Of a stretch of 64,000 bases of DNA, positions 1 through 8,600 are shown in pieces. The translations under genes were made by a program, and so were the position numbers. This DNA is from Pseudomonas putida (GTDB lineage: Bacteria; Pseudomonadota; Gammaproteobacteria; Pseudomonadales; Pseudomonadaceae): the NCBI RefSeq assembly GCF_001976065.1, contig NZ_MNAH01000003.1:124001-188000 (forward strand), read 5' to 3'. Within the stretch, counting starts at the first letter, position 1; each line of letters opens with the position of its first letter. Under the pieces are notes generated by a model that worked only from the letters and a program-made list of their open reading frames with translations, was not told where the DNA came from and did no database searches.

Positions 1-1
1 T

Positions 2-565
2 GTGGGCAGTTTCTACGGCCGAGACAAGGTGTTGCCGGCACTGGGCTTCGACGAGTTCATCGACGTGCGCAGCTTCACCGAGCAGCAGAAGGCCGGGCCG
101 TTTATCGGTGACTGCGCGGTGGCCGACAAGATCCGCGAACTGCTCGATGCCCCGGGCCGCACGCAGCCGTTGTACATCCATGCCATCACCATGGAGAACC
201 ACGGGCCGTTGCACCTGGAAAGCGTCGCGGCGGACGATCTCGGACAATGGTTCGACCGCCCTTTGCCTGATGACCTGCGCGACCTCGCCCCGTACGTGCG
301 TCACCTGGGCAACGCCGACCGCATGCTCGGCCAGTTGCGCGAGCACATGCTGGCGCGCGGCACACCGACCGGGCTGTGTTTCTTCGGTGACCATGTACCG
401 ATCCTGCCCGACGTCTATGCCGCCCTGGGTGAGCCGGATGGCGATACCGAGTACTTCATCTGGTCCAATACCACGCGTGGCGCCAGCGCCCCGGCGAACC
501 TGGGCGTCGAGCACCTGGCCAAGGCGTTTATCGATCACCTGGCGTCGGCACGCGATGCAGCGTGA
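2..565 (+). CDS. Sulfatase-fold (LTA-synthase/alkaline phosphatase superfamily) protein, 5' partial
   Basis: The reading frame is open from the window edge, so only the C-terminal 187 residues are present. It ends in the sulfatase-like pattern of this superfamily: a TMENHGP block near residue 65 and a FFGDHVP block near residue 128, which would carry late metal-ligand Asp/His residues. Proteins of this fold often transfer or hydrolyse phospho- or sulfo-groups on surface polysaccharides and lipids. Its stop overlaps the start of the downstream acetyltransferase by 11 bases, so the two are translationally coupled, and the KpsC-like gene follows, which points to a capsule or surface-glycan role. 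It resembles what is described as WcbQ in the Burkholderia capsule locus; that match is from memory, not a search. Substrate unknown. Confidence 0.7.
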   Translation: MGSFYGRDKVLPALGFDEFIDVRSFTEQQKAGPFIGDCAVADKIRELLDAPGRTQPLYIHAITMENHGPLHLESVAADDLGQWFDRPLPDDLRDLAPYVRHLGNADRMLGQLREHMLARGTPTGLCFFGDHVPILPDVYAALGEPDGDTEYFIWSNTTRGASAPANLGVEHLAKAFIDHLASARDAA

Positions 566-1151
566 GCCGGTGCAGATCGTCCTCGCTTCGAATACCTCGG
601 AGCGCACGCCTGCGATTGCACGCTGGATCACCTCGGGGCGCGGCTCGCTGAAGTTCATCCTCGGCGACGAAGATTGCCGACACCGCCTGTTGGCGGACGG
701 GATCAATTGGGACCGGGTGTTGCTTGCCTATCGCAGTGATGGCGCCGTCGGCTATGCGACGTTCAAACACCATAGACGCGGGCCGTTTTCACCAGGCCTT
801 CGCCCCTTCGTGCGGGAGTTCGGCCGTTTGGGCGGCACGTTGCGCTACGGGCTGTTCATGATCAGCGAGTGCCGCGAGTGGTACTACGGGTTTTACCTGT
901 ACGGCTTGCGCGTTCACAAAGTCGACCGCCGCCAGGGTGTCGCCAGCGCCTTGCTGCAGGCGGTGTGTGCGCAGGCGCTGGACAGCGAGCATGAAAAAAT
1001 CGAGCTGGAAGTGCAGGCGAAAAACCTTGCCGCCCGGGCGTTTTATGCCCACCACGGTTTCGTGTCGATACGCACCATGAGCTGGCTCAGCCGCCTGATG
1101 CCGATTCCCACCGTGATCAACCTGCGCCGTCTGTTGTCGCCCCGCCCATGA
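555..1151 (+). CDS. GNAT-family N-acetyltransferase
   Basis: This 198-residue protein has the GNAT acetyl-CoA-binding pattern: the Y-G-L-R-V beta strand followed by RRQGVASALLQ (the R/Q-x-x-G-x-A/G pyrophosphate loop, near residue 125) and a late N-L-A-A-R-A-F-Y-x-x-x-G-F motif near residue 157. The start was placed at the ATG at 555, which overlaps the end of the upstream sulfatase gene; the open frame runs further upstream but only as a shadow of that gene. The stop overlaps the next gene's ATG. The operon context suggests acetylation of a sugar or lipid precursor of a surface polymer. That role is inferred from neighbours only. Confidence 0.8.
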   Translation: MQREPVQIVLASNTSERTPAIARWITSGRGSLKFILGDEDCRHRLLADGINWDRVLLAYRSDGAVGYATFKHHRRGPFSPGLRPFVREFGRLGGTLRYGLFMISECREWYYGFYLYGLRVHKVDRRQGVASALLQAVCAQALDSEHEKIELEVQAKNLAARAFYAHHGFVSIRTMSWLSRLMPIPTVINLRRLLSPRP

Positions 1152-2590
1152 GTGCCCACGAAATGCATCGACCCGTCGCCCTTGAGTCCCTGGTGGAAGG
1201 TCCCGGCTGGGTGGGCATCATGTCGCAATGGGTGATGTGGAAAGTCTTTCACCTGGGCGAGTTTCTCGACCCTGAGGGGCCGCCAAAGTGGCTGTGGCGC
1301 CGCGGGCTACAGCGGCCGGCGGGGTTGAAGGCGATATCCGGGATCGGCTACAAAAGTTCGTCCGACCATGCGCGGGTATTGTGCAAGCGTTGGGGGATTC
1401 CCTATGTGGCGCTGGAGGACGGCTTCCTGCGTTCTTCGTCGCTGGGGGTGGAAGGCGATACGCCGATGTCGATGGTGGTCGACCCGATCGGCATTCATTA
1501 CCTGGCCGATCGGCCGTCGCTTCTGGAAAACATCCTGCAGGTGCCCCATACCCTGAGCGCGGCGGACCTGGCCACCGCGCAGGAACTGATTGCGCTGATG
1601 CGCAGCAGCGGCATCGGCAAGTACAACAATGCGCCAGACTTGAGCGATGACGATCCGCTGGGGCAGGATCGGCCGTTGGTGCTGGTGGTGGATCAGACCT
1701 ACGGCGACTTTTCGATTCCCGGTGGCGGGCTGTGTGAGGCGGATTTCATCCGCATGCTCGACGCGGCCCTCGCGGAAAACCCCGAGGCGGATGTGCGGGT
1801 GCGGATCCACCCGGACTGCGTGAGCGGCCACAAGAAAAGCTGCCTGCTCGATGCCGCACGCGAGCGCGGCCTGGTGCTTGAGAGTCGTCATGTGTCCTGG
1901 GCCTCCCTGGCGCGCCGGGCCCGGCGGGTTTATGTGGGCACCAGCCAAGCCGGGCTCGAAGCCTTGATCCAGGGCATCCCGGTGACCTGTTTCGGCCTGC
2001 CGTTCTATGCAGGCTGGGGCTTGACCGATGACCGCCTGGCCATCCCCCGCCGCCAGGCCCGACCGACTCTGGAGCAATTGGTGGCGGCCGCGTACATCCG
2101 CTATTGCCGTTATGTCGATCCGTTGACCGACCAGCGCTGCGACGTCATGACCGTGGCCCGACAACTGGCCCGGCAAAAACAGCAGGACAGCCAGTTTGCC
2201 GGCAGCGTGACGGTGATTGGGGTGCCGCGGCGCGAGCGGTCGGCGATGCGTTCGTTGCTCAACAGCCGCTGGGGGGAGTTGACGTTCGCTCGCGATAACG
2301 CCGAACTGATCCCGACGGTAGCTCGCGAAACCGGCAAGTTGTTGGTGTGGCATGCCTGTGAATCAGCTGACCTGCAGGCCGGTGCCGAGGCCCATGGCGT
2401 GCCGGTGTGGCGTCTGCGCCCGGATGCGTTGCAGTGGCCGTGTGGTAATGAACAACCCTTGGCACACATCCGCGGTTTGCCTTGCAGCCCGCAACAGGCC
2501 CAGGCTCACAATGCCCGCCCCCAACCTGGTCTGCTCGACAGTTGTGCACGCTATCGACAGATTCGCAGGTACCTCAAGGGGATGTTCTGA
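1148..2590 (+). CDS. KpsC-like capsule polysaccharide biosynthesis protein (putative beta-Kdo transferase)
   Basis: The 480-residue product matches the Capsule_synth (KpsC/KpsS) family. Visible blocks are V-A-L-E-D-G-F-L-R-S near residue 85, V-V-D-Q-T-Y-G-D near residue 180, V-R-I-H-P-D near residue 218, and YVGTSQAGLEAL followed by F-Y-A-G-W-G-L-T-D near residues 257-287; these are the conserved sugar-nucleotide-site blocks of KpsC modules. KpsC proteins build the poly-Kdo linker that joins group 2-type capsules to their lipid anchor in the cytoplasm. E. coli KpsC has two such modules; this protein has one, so it is about two-thirds of that length and closer in size to KpsS/WcbO. ATG start overlaps the acetyltransferase stop by four bases. 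Confidence 0.8.
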   Translation: MSAHEMHRPVALESLVEGPGWVGIMSQWVMWKVFHLGEFLDPEGPPKWLWRRGLQRPAGLKAISGIGYKSSSDHARVLCKRWGIPYVALEDGFLRSSSLGVEGDTPMSMVVDPIGIHYLADRPSLLENILQVPHTLSAADLATAQELIALMRSSGIGKYNNAPDLSDDDPLGQDRPLVLVVDQTYGDFSIPGGGLCEADFIRMLDAALAENPEADVRVRIHPDCVSGHKKSCLLDAARERGLVLESRHVSWASLARRARRVYVGTSQAGLEALIQGIPVTCFGLPFYAGWGLTDDRLAIPRRQARPTLEQLVAAAYIRYCRYVDPLTDQRCDVMTVARQLARQKQQDSQFAGSVTVIGVPRRERSAMRSLLNSRWGELTFARDNAELIPTVARETGKLLVWHACESADLQAGAEAHGVPVWRLRPDALQWPCGNEQPLAHIRGLPCSPQQAQAHNARPQPGLLDSCARYRQIRRYLKGMF

Positions 2591-2630
2591 GGATTGCCGG
2601 CGGCCTTGATTCTTATATCGAGCTCGAGGG

Positions 2631-3299
2631 CCTCTTCGCTGGCAAGCCAGCTCCTACACAAACAGCGTGGTATTGCACCGGACCATCGTGGCATTGCACG
2701 GAACCTGTAGGAGCCGGCTTGCCGGCGAAGGCGGTCTTGAGTTTTGTATTGGGTTTGAGGACGCCTTCGCTGGCAAGCCAGCTCCTACACATACAGCGTG
2801 GTATTGCAGCGGACCATCGTGGCATTGCACGGGACCTGTAGGAGCCGGCTTGCCGGCGAAGGCGGTCTTGAGTTTTGTATTGGGCTGGCGGGCCTCTTCG
2901 CTGGCAAGCCAGCTCCTACACCAACAGCGTGGTATTGCAGCGGACCATCCTGGCATTGCACAGGACCTGTAGGAGCCGGCTTGCCGGCGAAGGCGGTCTT
3001 GAGTTTTGTATCGGGTTTGAGGACGCCTTCGCTGGCAAGCCAGCTCCTACACATACAGCGTGGTGTTGCACCGGACCATCCTGGCGGGACCTGTAGGAGC
3101 CGGCTTGCCGGCGAAGGCGGTCTTGAATTTTGTATCGGGTTTGAGGACGCCTTCGCTGGCAAGCCAGCTCCTACACATACAGCGTGGTGTTGCAGCGGAC
3201 CATCCTGGCGGGACCTGTAGGAGCCGGCTTGCCGGCGAAGGCGGTTTTGAATTTTGTATTGGGCTGGCGGGCCTCTTCGCTGGCAAGCCAGCTCCTACA
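2631..3299. repeat. Tandem REP/BIME array, left of the RAYT gene
   Basis: Five forward REP palindromes (TGTAGGAGCCGGCTTGCC type) start at 2706, 2837, 2968, 3092 and 3216. They alternate with six inverted partners (CTTCGCTGGCAAGCCAGCTC type) at about 2633, 2763, 2894, 3025, 3149 and 3274. The period is 131 bp for the first intervals and 124 bp for the last two, which lack a short stretch in the spacer. The spacers are near-identical, so the array grew by tandem duplication of a whole REP-pair unit. Confidence 0.95.
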
Positions 3300-3407
3300 A
3301 AAGCATTGTGGCATCTGGCTTGGTCATATCCGGAACCAAACCTTTTCAATGTCAAATTTCCTGCGCACTAGCCTTACCTTTTTCGATTGATAAAGGAGGG
3401 CAAAGGA

Positions 3408-3866
3408 TTGTCCATTCGATCACATGCCAACCATCTGCGCTCCGGGCGCTACTCGCAGTCCGGACAGATATACCTGCTCACCGCCGTTACCCGCCTGCGC
3501 GAACCGCTCTTCAGCGATTGGCGTGTCGGACGGTTGGTGGTCGAGCAATTTCGTCAGGCCCAGACAGAGGAGCAGGCCAATTCCCTGGCCTGGGTGGTGA
3601 TGCCTGACCACTTTCACTGGCTGATCGAGCTCCAGAACAACACGCTGGCTTGCTTGATGAGGGCGACCAAATCCCGTTGCGCGAGGACCGTGAATGCCCG
3701 CTTGGGCCGCACCGGGCAGATGTGGCAGAAAGGTTTCCATGACCGGGCGATTCGTCGCGAGGAGGATTTACGGGCCGTGGCGCGTTACATCATTGCCAAT
3801 CCATTGCGGGCTGGCCTGGTCAGGCGGGTTCACGATTATCCATTGTGGGACGCCATTTGGTTGTAG
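3408..3866 (+). CDS. REP-associated tyrosine transposase (RAYT, Y1/HUH family)
   Basis: The 152-residue product has the Y1_Tnp signatures: F-T/L-L-T-A-V-T-R near residue 24, the metal-binding H-U-H site as MPDHFHWL near residue 65, and a C-terminal helix with the catalytic tyrosine in R-Y-I-I-A-N-P-L-R-A-G-L-V near residue 127. RAYTs bind and cleave single-stranded REP hairpins and are thought to spread them. The TTG at 3408 is chosen as start because a strong AAAGGAGG lies 8 bases upstream; an earlier TTG at 3387 has no such site. Arrays of cognate REPs flank it on both sides. The TAG stop is inside the first REP of the right-hand array. Confidence 0.92.
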   Translation: MSIRSHANHLRSGRYSQSGQIYLLTAVTRLREPLFSDWRVGRLVVEQFRQAQTEEQANSLAWVVMPDHFHWLIELQNNTLACLMRATKSRCARTVNARLGRTGQMWQKGFHDRAIRREEDLRAVARYIIANPLRAGLVRRVHDYPLWDAIWL

Positions 3867-4275
3867 GAGCCGGCTTGCCGGCGAAGGCGGTTTTGAATTT
3901 TGTGTTGGGCTTGAGGGACCCTTCGCTGGCAAGCCAGCTCCTACAAAAACATCGTGGCATTGCACGGGACTTGTAGGAGCCGGCTTGCCGGCGAAGGCGG
4001 TCTTGAATCTTGTATCGGGCTTGAGGGACCCTTCGCTGGCAAGCCAGCTCCTACAAAAAAATCGTGGCATTGCCCGGGATTTGTAGGAGCCGGCTTGCCG
4101 GCGAAGGCGGTTTTGAATTTTGTGTTGGGCTTGAGGGACCCTTCGCTGGCAAGCCAGCTCCTACAAAAACATCGTGGCATTGCACGGGACCTGTAGGAGC
4201 CGGCTTGCCGGCGAAGGCGGTTTTGAATTTTGTGTTGGGCTTGAGGGACCCTTCGCTGGCAAGCCAGCTCCTACA
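3862..4275. repeat. Tandem REP/BIME array, right of the RAYT gene
   Basis: Four REP pairs with a strict 110-bp period: forward palindromes start at 3862, 3972, 4082 and 4192, each followed about 60 bp later by an inverted partner. The sequence is the same REP family as the left array but with a shorter spacer between pairs, so the two arrays expanded independently. The first unit provides the stop codon of the RAYT gene. Confidence 0.95.
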
Positions 4276-4315
4276 TTGGATCGGGAGCGGCCGCGAGCGA
4301 GTGGCGGAGGCGGCG

Positions 4316-5665
4316 TTAGAGCTTTTGCAGCTCCTGCGCAACGATGGCCACGGTTTCGGCGATTTGTTCGGGGGTGTGCAGGCACGAGACGAAGAAACGC
4401 ACGCGCGCGGCTTTTTCCGGGACGGCCGGGTGCAGGATCGGTTGCGCGTTGATCCCGCGTTTGGCCAAGGCACCGGACAGTTGCGTGGCTTTTAGCGAAC
4501 TGCCGGTGATCACCGGAATCACCGCAAGCCCGGTGCTGGTGCCGGTGTCCAGCCCCGCTTCACGGGCCAGGGCGAGGAACTGTTGGCCGCGGGCCTGCAA
4601 GGTCGCCACGCGCTCGGCGTCGTCGGCCAGGCAGCGCACGGCGGCCAGTGCCGCCGCCGCCACCGAGGCCGGCATGCCGACGCTGTAGAGAAACCCTGGC
4701 GCCATGAATTTCAGGTGTTCGACCAGGGCTGACTCGCCGGCAATGTAGCCCCCGCAGCTGGCCAGGGTCTTGCTCAGGGTGCCCATCCAGATGTCGACGT
4801 CCTTGCCCGCCAGGCCGAAGTGTTCGCGAATGCCCTTGCCGTTGGCCCCCATGACCCCCAGCGAGTGGGCCTCGTCGACCATCAAAAACACCTTGTGCTT
4901 GTTCTTCAGCTCGACAAAGCGCGGCAGGTCCGGGTAGTCGCCGTCCATGCTGTAGATGCCTTCGAGCACCACCAGCACCCGCTCGAAATGCTGGCGTTGA
5001 TCACCCAGCAGACGGTCGAGGGCGTCAAAGTCGTTGTGGGCAAAACTCAAGCGCCGCGCGCCGGACAACTGGATGCCTTGCAGCACGCTGTTGTGGATAA
5101 GTTCGTCGTGGATCACCAGGTCCCGCGGGCCGAACAGGTAGCCGATGGTGGTGACGTTGGTGGCATGGCCACTGACGAAGGTCACCGCGTCGTCCACCTC
5201 GTACAGCCGCGCCAGTTCGGCCTCCAGCTCGCGATGGATCGGCCGGTCGCCGGACACCAGGCGGCTGGCCGACACCGACGTGCCGTAGTGATCGATCGCC
5301 GCCTTGGCCGCCTCGGCAACCAGCGGATGCCCGGAGTAACCCAGGTAGTTGTAGCTGGCGAAGTTGACGAAGCGTTGCCCGCCGATCGTGGTTTCGGCGC
5401 CCGCCAGGCTTTCATGCAGCTTGAAGAACGGATTGGTCAGGCCAAAGCGCGCCGCGCCGTCATGCATGATCCGCAGTTGCTGGTAACCGGGGTGCTGGTC
5501 GAAGCGGTAGAACTGCTCCGGCACCGCCCGGGCATGGCGACTGACGTCCGCCAGCGAGGCCGGCGGCGCGCCGTCGCCGGTCTGCCGCAGGCGCCGCTCC
5601 AGGGCTTGCTGGATCAGCTTGTCTTTCATCGAAGCGCCAAGCCCTGAAGTACTTTTAGAGGTCAT
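4316..5665 (-). CDS. PLP-dependent alpha-oxoamine synthase family acyltransferase (WcbT-like)
   Basis: The product of about 449 residues is an aminotransferase class I/II fold enzyme of the 8-amino-7-oxononanoate synthase/serine palmitoyltransferase group. Visible sites are the N-F-A-S-Y-N-Y-L-G-Y block near residue 100, F-V-S-G-H-A-T-N near residue 160, MVDEAHSLG (PLP aspartate and histidine) near residue 262, and G-T-L-S-K-T-L-A with the PLP lysine near residue 295. Such enzymes condense an acyl thioester with an amino acid, losing CO2. The ATG at 5665 lies 3 bases after the polyketide synthase stop; a TTG at 5671 overlapping that stop is the alternative. The tight coupling suggests it takes the chain directly from the synthase carrier domain. 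The amino acid used cannot be told from sequence. Confidence 0.88.
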   Translation of the reverse strand: MTSKSTSGLGASMKDKLIQQALERRLRQTGDGAPPASLADVSRHARAVPEQFYRFDQHPGYQQLRIMHDGAARFGLTNPFFKLHESLAGAETTIGGQRFVNFASYNYLGYSGHPLVAEAAKAAIDHYGTSVSASRLVSGDRPIHRELEAELARLYEVDDAVTFVSGHATNVTTIGYLFGPRDLVIHDELIHNSVLQGIQLSGARRLSFAHNDFDALDRLLGDQRQHFERVLVVLEGIYSMDGDYPDLPRFVELKNKHKVFLMVDEAHSLGVMGANGKGIREHFGLAGKDVDIWMGTLSKTLASCGGYIAGESALVEHLKFMAPGFLYSVGMPASVAAAALAAVRCLADDAERVATLQARGQQFLALAREAGLDTGTSTGLAVIPVITGSSLKATQLSGALAKRGINAQPILHPAVPEKAARVRFFVSCLHTPEQIAETVAIVAQELQKL

Positions 5666-5667
5666 AG

Positions 5668-8600
5668 TCAATTGATCAAACGGGATAGTTGAGAATCAGG
5701 GTCGCGCGCGCCTTCACGGACCTGCGCCAGCTCGGCTTCGGACAGATCGGCGCCATGGCGCGCCAGCGTCAGCGCCTGCAAGTTGTCTTCGGCAATCGGG
5801 GCGGCCTCGGCATCCTGGCTGCCGCGCAACAGTTCGAGAATGCGCACGGTCAATTTGGCGATGCTCGAAGTTTCGCTCAGCTCCATCACCGGCAAGCGAA
5901 TGCCGAAGCGCTCCTCGACCGCCACCACCAGCTCCACACTCATCAACGAGTCCAGCCCCAGTTCCTGCAACGGCCGGCTGCTGTCGAGCTTGCTGGTCGG
6001 CATGCGCAGGATCTCGCTGATTTCCTGCTTGAGCATCTCGGCGAACAGCTCGGTGAGTTCCTGGTCGTTCATCTCCAGCAACAGGCGCTGGATGTCATCG
6101 ACGTTGCTCTCCTCCTCCTGCTCGCCACTGTGCAGGCGCGCCAGTTCACTGAACTTGGGCGAGCCGGCGGCTGGCAGGAAGCGCGACAGGGCTTTCCAGT
6201 CGAGCTCCAGCACACCCAGCCCGGAGCGCTGTTGCAACAGCAGGCGTTCCAGGGTGTCGAGCGCCGCTTGCGACTGCAAGGCCGCGCCGCCCATGCGGCT
6301 TTGCAGGGCGTCCTTGACGTCCTGGTTGCGCGCGAGGAAACCGGCATCGTCGATGGCCCCCCACAGCACCGCCGTGGCCGGCAAGCCTTGCAGCAGGCGA
6401 TGACGGGCCAGGGCTTCGAGCCAGTGGTTGGCGGCCACGTAGTTGGCCTGCCCCGGGTTGCCGAACAGGGTGGTCGCCGAGGAGAACAGCACGAAGAAGT
6501 CCAGCGCCAGGTGCGCGGTCAGTTCGTGCAGGTACTGCGCGCCCTTGGCCTTGGGTTCGAGCACCCGTTGCAGTTGCGCCTGGGTCAGGTTGCGGATCAG
6601 TCCGTCTTCGAACACGGTGGCCGCATGCACCACGCCACGCAGCGGCGCCGTGGAGGCTTCGATGCTGGCCAACACGCTGCGCAGTTGGGCGCTGTCGGTG
6701 ATGTCGCAAGCCAGCGCCTGCACCTCGATGCCCTGCTCACGCCACGCCGCCAGCGCCGGTTGCGCTTCTTCGGTGGCGGCGCCGCGCCGACCCAGTAACG
6801 CCAGGTGCCGCGCGCCCTTGTCCACCAGCCATTGCGCGGTGCGCAGGCCGAAACCGCTGAGCCCGCCGGTGACCAGATAGGTGCCGTCGGCCGCCAGCTG
6901 CAATGCCTGCGCCTGTGCCAGCGGTGCGCGGAACACCTGCTGGATCGGCGTGCGGTAGGTGACGACGATCTTGCCGATCTGCCGCGCCTGCTGCATGTAG
7001 CGGAACGACTCGACGACATCGTTGGCATCGAACTCACGGTACGGCAACGGGCTGAGGATGCCATCGCGGAACAGCTGCATCATGTCGCTGAACAGGCGGC
7101 GGGTCAGGTCCGGGCGTTCGCTCATCAGCTGGTCGGCGTCGATGCCGAAGTAGCTGATGTTGTTGCGGAACGGACGCAAGCCGATCTTGGTGTTCTGGTA
7201 GAAGTCACGCTTGCCCAGCTCCAGGAAACGGCCGAAGGGCTTGAGCACTTGCAGGTTGCGGTTGATCGCCTCGCCAGCCAGGGAATTGAGCACCACGTCG
7301 ACGCCACGGCCGTCAGTGATCGCGAGGATCTCGTCGGCAAACGCCAGCGAGCGCGAATCGAACACATGCTCGACCCCGAGCAGGCGCAGGAAGTCGCGTT
7401 TTTCATCGCTGCCGGCGGTGGCGTAGATCTCGGCCCGGCACCATTTGGCGATCTGGATCGCGGCAATGCCGACACCGCCCGCGGCGCCGTGGATGAGGAT
7501 TTTTTCGCCCGGTTCCAGGCGCGCCAGGTGGTGCAGCGCGTAGTACACGGTGAAGAAGGTACTCGGAATGGTCGCCGCCGCCTCGAAGGACATGCCCTCG
7601 GGAATCCGCGCCACTGCATTGGCATTGGTGATCAGGCGATTGGCGAAGCTCGACGGGCCAAAGCCGACAACCCGGTCACCCGGCTGGAAGTCGCCCTGCA
7701 CCTGCGCACCCTTGCCGCGCACGACACCGGCGAATTCGAAGCCCAGGGTCGGGCCGGAGAAGCCGTTCTCGATGGCTTCGTCCGACAACAGGCCGAGGGC
7801 ATACATGACATCGCGGAAGTTCAGGCCGGTGGCCTGCACCTCGATGTCCAGCTCATCGCCGGCCGGCAGTAACGGCTCATGGGCTTCCCAGCGCAGGTTG
7901 CGCAACTGGCCCGGCAGCTCGAAGCCAAGGCTGACCTGGGTCGCGAGCTGTTGCTCGGCGCCAGCCTCCTGATGATGAGGGCGCACCCGCAGGCGGGCTA
8001 CGTAACGATCGCCCTCGGCACTGATGGCCAGTTCGGTTTCGTCATCGGCGTTGAGCAGGGCCGGCAGCAACGCTTCGACACCGGCCCCTTCGGCCAGGTC
8101 CAGCAGGCGCACGCGGCAACCCACGGCTTCGTTGGCCAGGGTGCGACCAAAGCCCCACAGCGCCGCGTCGGCGACGGATGCCAGGCTACCGGCGACCTGT
8201 GCCGCGGCCGGCAGCAAATGCACCGCCGCGCCGCGGGTCAGCAGCCAGCAATCGGGGCTGATGCCCGCCTGCTCGCACGCTTGGGTCAGTGCCGCGGCCA
8301 GCATGCAGCGCCGCGCCTGATCATCCAGGCCCTCGCTGCCGAACAGGCCACTGAGCAACAGCAGGTGCTGTGGCGCGGGCGTGGTGCGCAGTTGCGCGGC
8401 CAGGTCCTGGGCCGGTGCCGGCGCCAACCAGTCAACGCTTTGCCCTTGCTCGCGCAGGGCGGCAGCCAGTTGTTCGGCGAAGGCTTGTTCCGCGCCCTGC
8501 TCATCGGCCACCAGCAACCAGCGCTGGGCCGGCAGGGGTTGCGACTCGAAGGCCGCCGCTTGTTCAGCCGCGCCTACCAGCACGTAGCTGCCGCTGGACA

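Noticed and set aside
1307..2353. Long antisense frame over the KpsC-like gene
   Set aside because: Shadow of a well-supported gene, with no recognisable motif.
2631..4275. Regular repeats that could be taken for a CRISPR array
   Set aside because: The repeated units are palindromic REP pairs with near-identical spacers and a RAYT gene between; no cas genes and no variable spacers.
4820..5647. Plus-strand frame over the oxoamine synthase gene
   Set aside because: Opposite-strand shadow; the minus frame has clear catalytic motifs.
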